Part shown: positions 33,701 to 34,531 of the stretch, one piece after another
Numbering within the stretch: the stretch's first letter is position 1
Layout of the letters: each line of letters opens with the position of its first letter
DNA from: an uncultured Tolumonas sp.
GTDB taxonomy: Bacteria; Pseudomonadota; Gammaproteobacteria; Enterobacterales; Aeromonadaceae
Reading direction: 5' to 3'
Length of the DNA stretch: 34,531 nucleotides
Assembly (NCBI RefSeq): GCF_963676665.1
Contig: NZ_OY781388.1
Location: 1-34,531 of the forward strand
Translations under genes and position numbers: made by a program
Notes under the pieces: generated by a model
What the model saw: the letters and a program-made list of their open reading frames with translations, nothing else
Told to the model about the DNA's origin: nothing
The model's database searches: none

Positions 33701-34531
33701 TCACGCTCGTTGGCGCTTCATTCACATTTTGTTCAATTAAACTAATCTGAACGGGATTACCAATATTACCCAACTTATCAACTGCAACGACAGTGTATGT
33801 ATGCGTATTACTGTCAGTTGACTCATAATTATTGGCTGACGATGAAACACCACTGGTTGTTAAGGTAACAACACCCGAAGAGCTAATAGCAAAATAACCA
33901 TCTGAAGATACTTGGCTGGTTTTACCATTTACATAAAAGTAATAATTGGATACGTCAGTCGCAGATGAACTTACCTGAGCAATCTGAGTTGTAATAGTTG
34001 AGTTTTCGAAATAGTTAAACTGTCCTGCCGTTAATTGTGGACCAGACAAGTCTAAGGTCGCAGAATCCGTAGTGACAGTCGAATGGTAGCCCGTTAGGTC
34101 AATCAGCTGTGCTGATACATTAATCACCGAACCGTCTGCCGGAGCAGCAAAAGTGGTTGTGATAAAGCCCGCAGTTAAGTCATTAGCCCCTAATATAATT
34201 CCAGTTGAAATAGAACCATTAGAAACCCAAATAGTATCCCCAACCGATGCGCCAATTGGCAGCGTTACTTGCACCGAAATGGAGGTATTTGTGCCTAATT
34301 CATTATGCGAAATATAAGCATCATTATTTGCATCCGTAGTAATTTGTACTGTCGGCGTAAATAAAGAATCTTTCGTATATGTAGTACTACCAATAGTTAC
34401 ATTTTCATAATCAATTAACGTTACTGTATCGTTGGTTGCTGAATTGATAATTTGAATATTACCATTCACATCATGGCTCGCATGTGCATTCGCTACCGTT
34501 AAATTACTGAAAATAGCTGTATCGGTACCAG
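30768..34531 (-). CDS. Large RTX adhesin with VWA domain, type I secreted (C-terminal part)
   Basis: The frame is open to the right window edge, so only the last ~1,254 residues are seen. In order there are Ig/Bap-like beta modules; a cadherin-like module (NEAPTSVTL to VDDVNEAPV, about 33430-33735); a further tandem cadherin-like region ([28 protein letters not shown]); a von Willebrand A domain with MIDAS DRSGS (32595-32609) and [11 protein letters not shown] calcium-binding nonapeptides ([18 protein letters not shown] and more, about 31090-31290); and a type I secretion C-terminus. This is the layout of giant biofilm adhesins of the LapA/RTX class exported by an ABC-TolC system and often held at the surface under c-di-GMP control. 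The secretion genes are not in the window. Two hairpins follow the stop. Confidence 0.9.
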   Translation of the reverse strand, partial: GTDTAIFSNLTVANAHASHDVNGNIQIINSATNDTVTLIDYENVTIGSTTYTKDSLFTPTVQITTDANNDAYISHNELGTNTSISVQVTLPIGASVGDTIWVSNGSISTGIILGANDLTAGFITTTFAAPADGSVINVSAQLIDLTGYHSTVTTDSATLDLSGPQLTAGQFNYFENSTITTQIAQVSSSATDVSNYYFYVNGKTSQVSSDGYFAISSSGVVTLTTSGVSSSANNYESTDSNTHTYTVVAVDKLGNIGNPVQISLIEQNVNEAPTSVTLSNTSVAENAAGAVIGALSVSDVDANDSATYSVSDNRFEVVNGELKLKAGVSLDHETEPTVSVTVTATDSGKLSSPAQQFTIVVDDVNEAPVNTLPKTATVYEDRPSTISGISVNDVDDNLASVKLSVSYGTITVNSNGATISNGVNGSDSFTLSGSLAQIDAALASLTYQGGTNYNGTDSLTVVSTDKGGLVDTDIISIAVNPVNDAPTSSNAHVATYGEQNHNFTLSDFVFSDVDGDKLANVIITSVPTDGTLLLDGKVITTNTVISAVSISNGALVYHPGADNTSANFSYQVQDTGGVLNGGQDMSINYTMTIDIGRLDTLTNTDDNITSGAGNDVLIADVGGTHTNVIAGKNYNIALIVDRSGSMGDALDGTTSQTKMNLVINALDNLVTQLAGHDGIVNVSLIGFGTTATLSANISDLTASNLSDLVSKIAQLSATGQTNYESAFTTATTWFASKPSTGYENLTYFLTDGNPNATSSNSSVSDYTAMTAAETAFSSLSAASKVMAIGIGTDVNTEYLHYFDNTNTIGTDTVIFDWSQATTLANFENNNYWNSANQWTKSGTGTVSVSNWGDYLIITDPTGNGATSATSAQTFTVAANTYGHVSFDYATANVSSGTTVSYSILQQQGSSWVSVETGNFSSSNIWTQITTETLASGTYEIQFTVNQGANGSAYLYVDDIQQATANHILTGNVGEVAIVTEASQLTAALQGGSTVTELLAVGNDTVDGGDGNDIIFGDVINTDHLAWGVSGNPAKPTYLQDGAGISALETFLTLQNGSTPTETQVQDYIKSHLDTFNVEADTRGGNDTLHGGSGDDILFGQGGNDTLYGDAGNDTLYGGTGADTLSGGAGNDTLIGGLGNDILTGGTDHDIFKWTALDVTGTTTESHQKDVIKDFVIGQDQLDLTDVLHDKTTSLDHYFSVTQSTDNVKDAVITVHTVADSTTVNLEIVVSNYGASADLTALQNYLLHSDGVIR

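Overview
The window looks like chromosomal DNA of a gammaproteobacterium. The order leuS-lptE-holA, rsfS-rlmH-mrdA-mrdB-mltB-rlpA-dacA, ybeD, lipB-lipA is the conserved cell-wall/lipoylation neighbourhood of Enterobacterales, Vibrionales and Aeromonadales. Having mltB between rodA and rlpA, together with a yjbEFGH set, resembles Aeromonadaceae/Tolumonas-like genomes. That genus-level guess is inference from gene order and protein likeness; no search was run.

Region 1 (1-3000): the 3' end of a sodium:neurotransmitter-type symporter with its terminator; a small putative exported protein that looks frameshifted; pbpG (PBP7 endopeptidase) with an unusually long Lys/Ala/Thr-rich N-terminal extension; and ybeL on the opposite strand, sharing a bidirectional terminator with pbpG. 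Region 2 (3000-17100) is housekeeping. leuS, lptE and holA are tightly packed. They are followed by ribosome silencing and rRNA methylation (rsfS, rlmH), the elongasome pair PBP2-RodA, a lytic transglycosylase, two tandem RlpA lipoproteins (the second without a SPOR domain), the carboxypeptidase DacA with a proline-rich spacer, ybeD, and the lipoate pair lipB-lipA. Three genes here (rsfS, mrdB, lipB) use TTG starts. Region 3 (17100-22650): sanA; a complete norR without norVW beside it; then a c-di-GMP-I (GEMM) riboswitch in the leader of a membrane CHASE4-HAMP-PAS-GGDEF-EAL protein, so an enzyme of c-di-GMP turnover is probably controlled by its own metabolite.

Region 4 (22650-27820, minus strand) is an exopolysaccharide block: ugd (UDP-glucuronate supply), then yjbE, an intercistronic terminator/attenuator, and yjbF-yjbG-yjbH joined by ATGA overlaps. 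Region 5 (27820-30770) is AT-rich and carries two related but distinct IS1595-family elements in the same orientation, only 37 bp apart. Each is flanked by its own perfect 8-bp target duplication. The first has an intact transposase; the second is dead (stop codon, two frameshifts, lost zinc-ribbon Cys). Region 6 (30770-end, minus strand) is the C-terminal 1,250 or so residues of a giant type I-secreted RTX adhesin, with cadherin-like modules, a VWA domain carrying an apparent inserted beta-sandwich, RTX repeats and the secretion end. It is preceded in the sequence by two hairpins that probably end its transcript.

Taken together, the right half is a surface/biofilm district: a c-di-GMP-sensing RNA and enzyme, exopolysaccharide export genes and a large adhesin, with insertion sequences in the gap between the polysaccharide and adhesin loci. 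No CRISPR, tRNA, rRNA or phage genes were seen.
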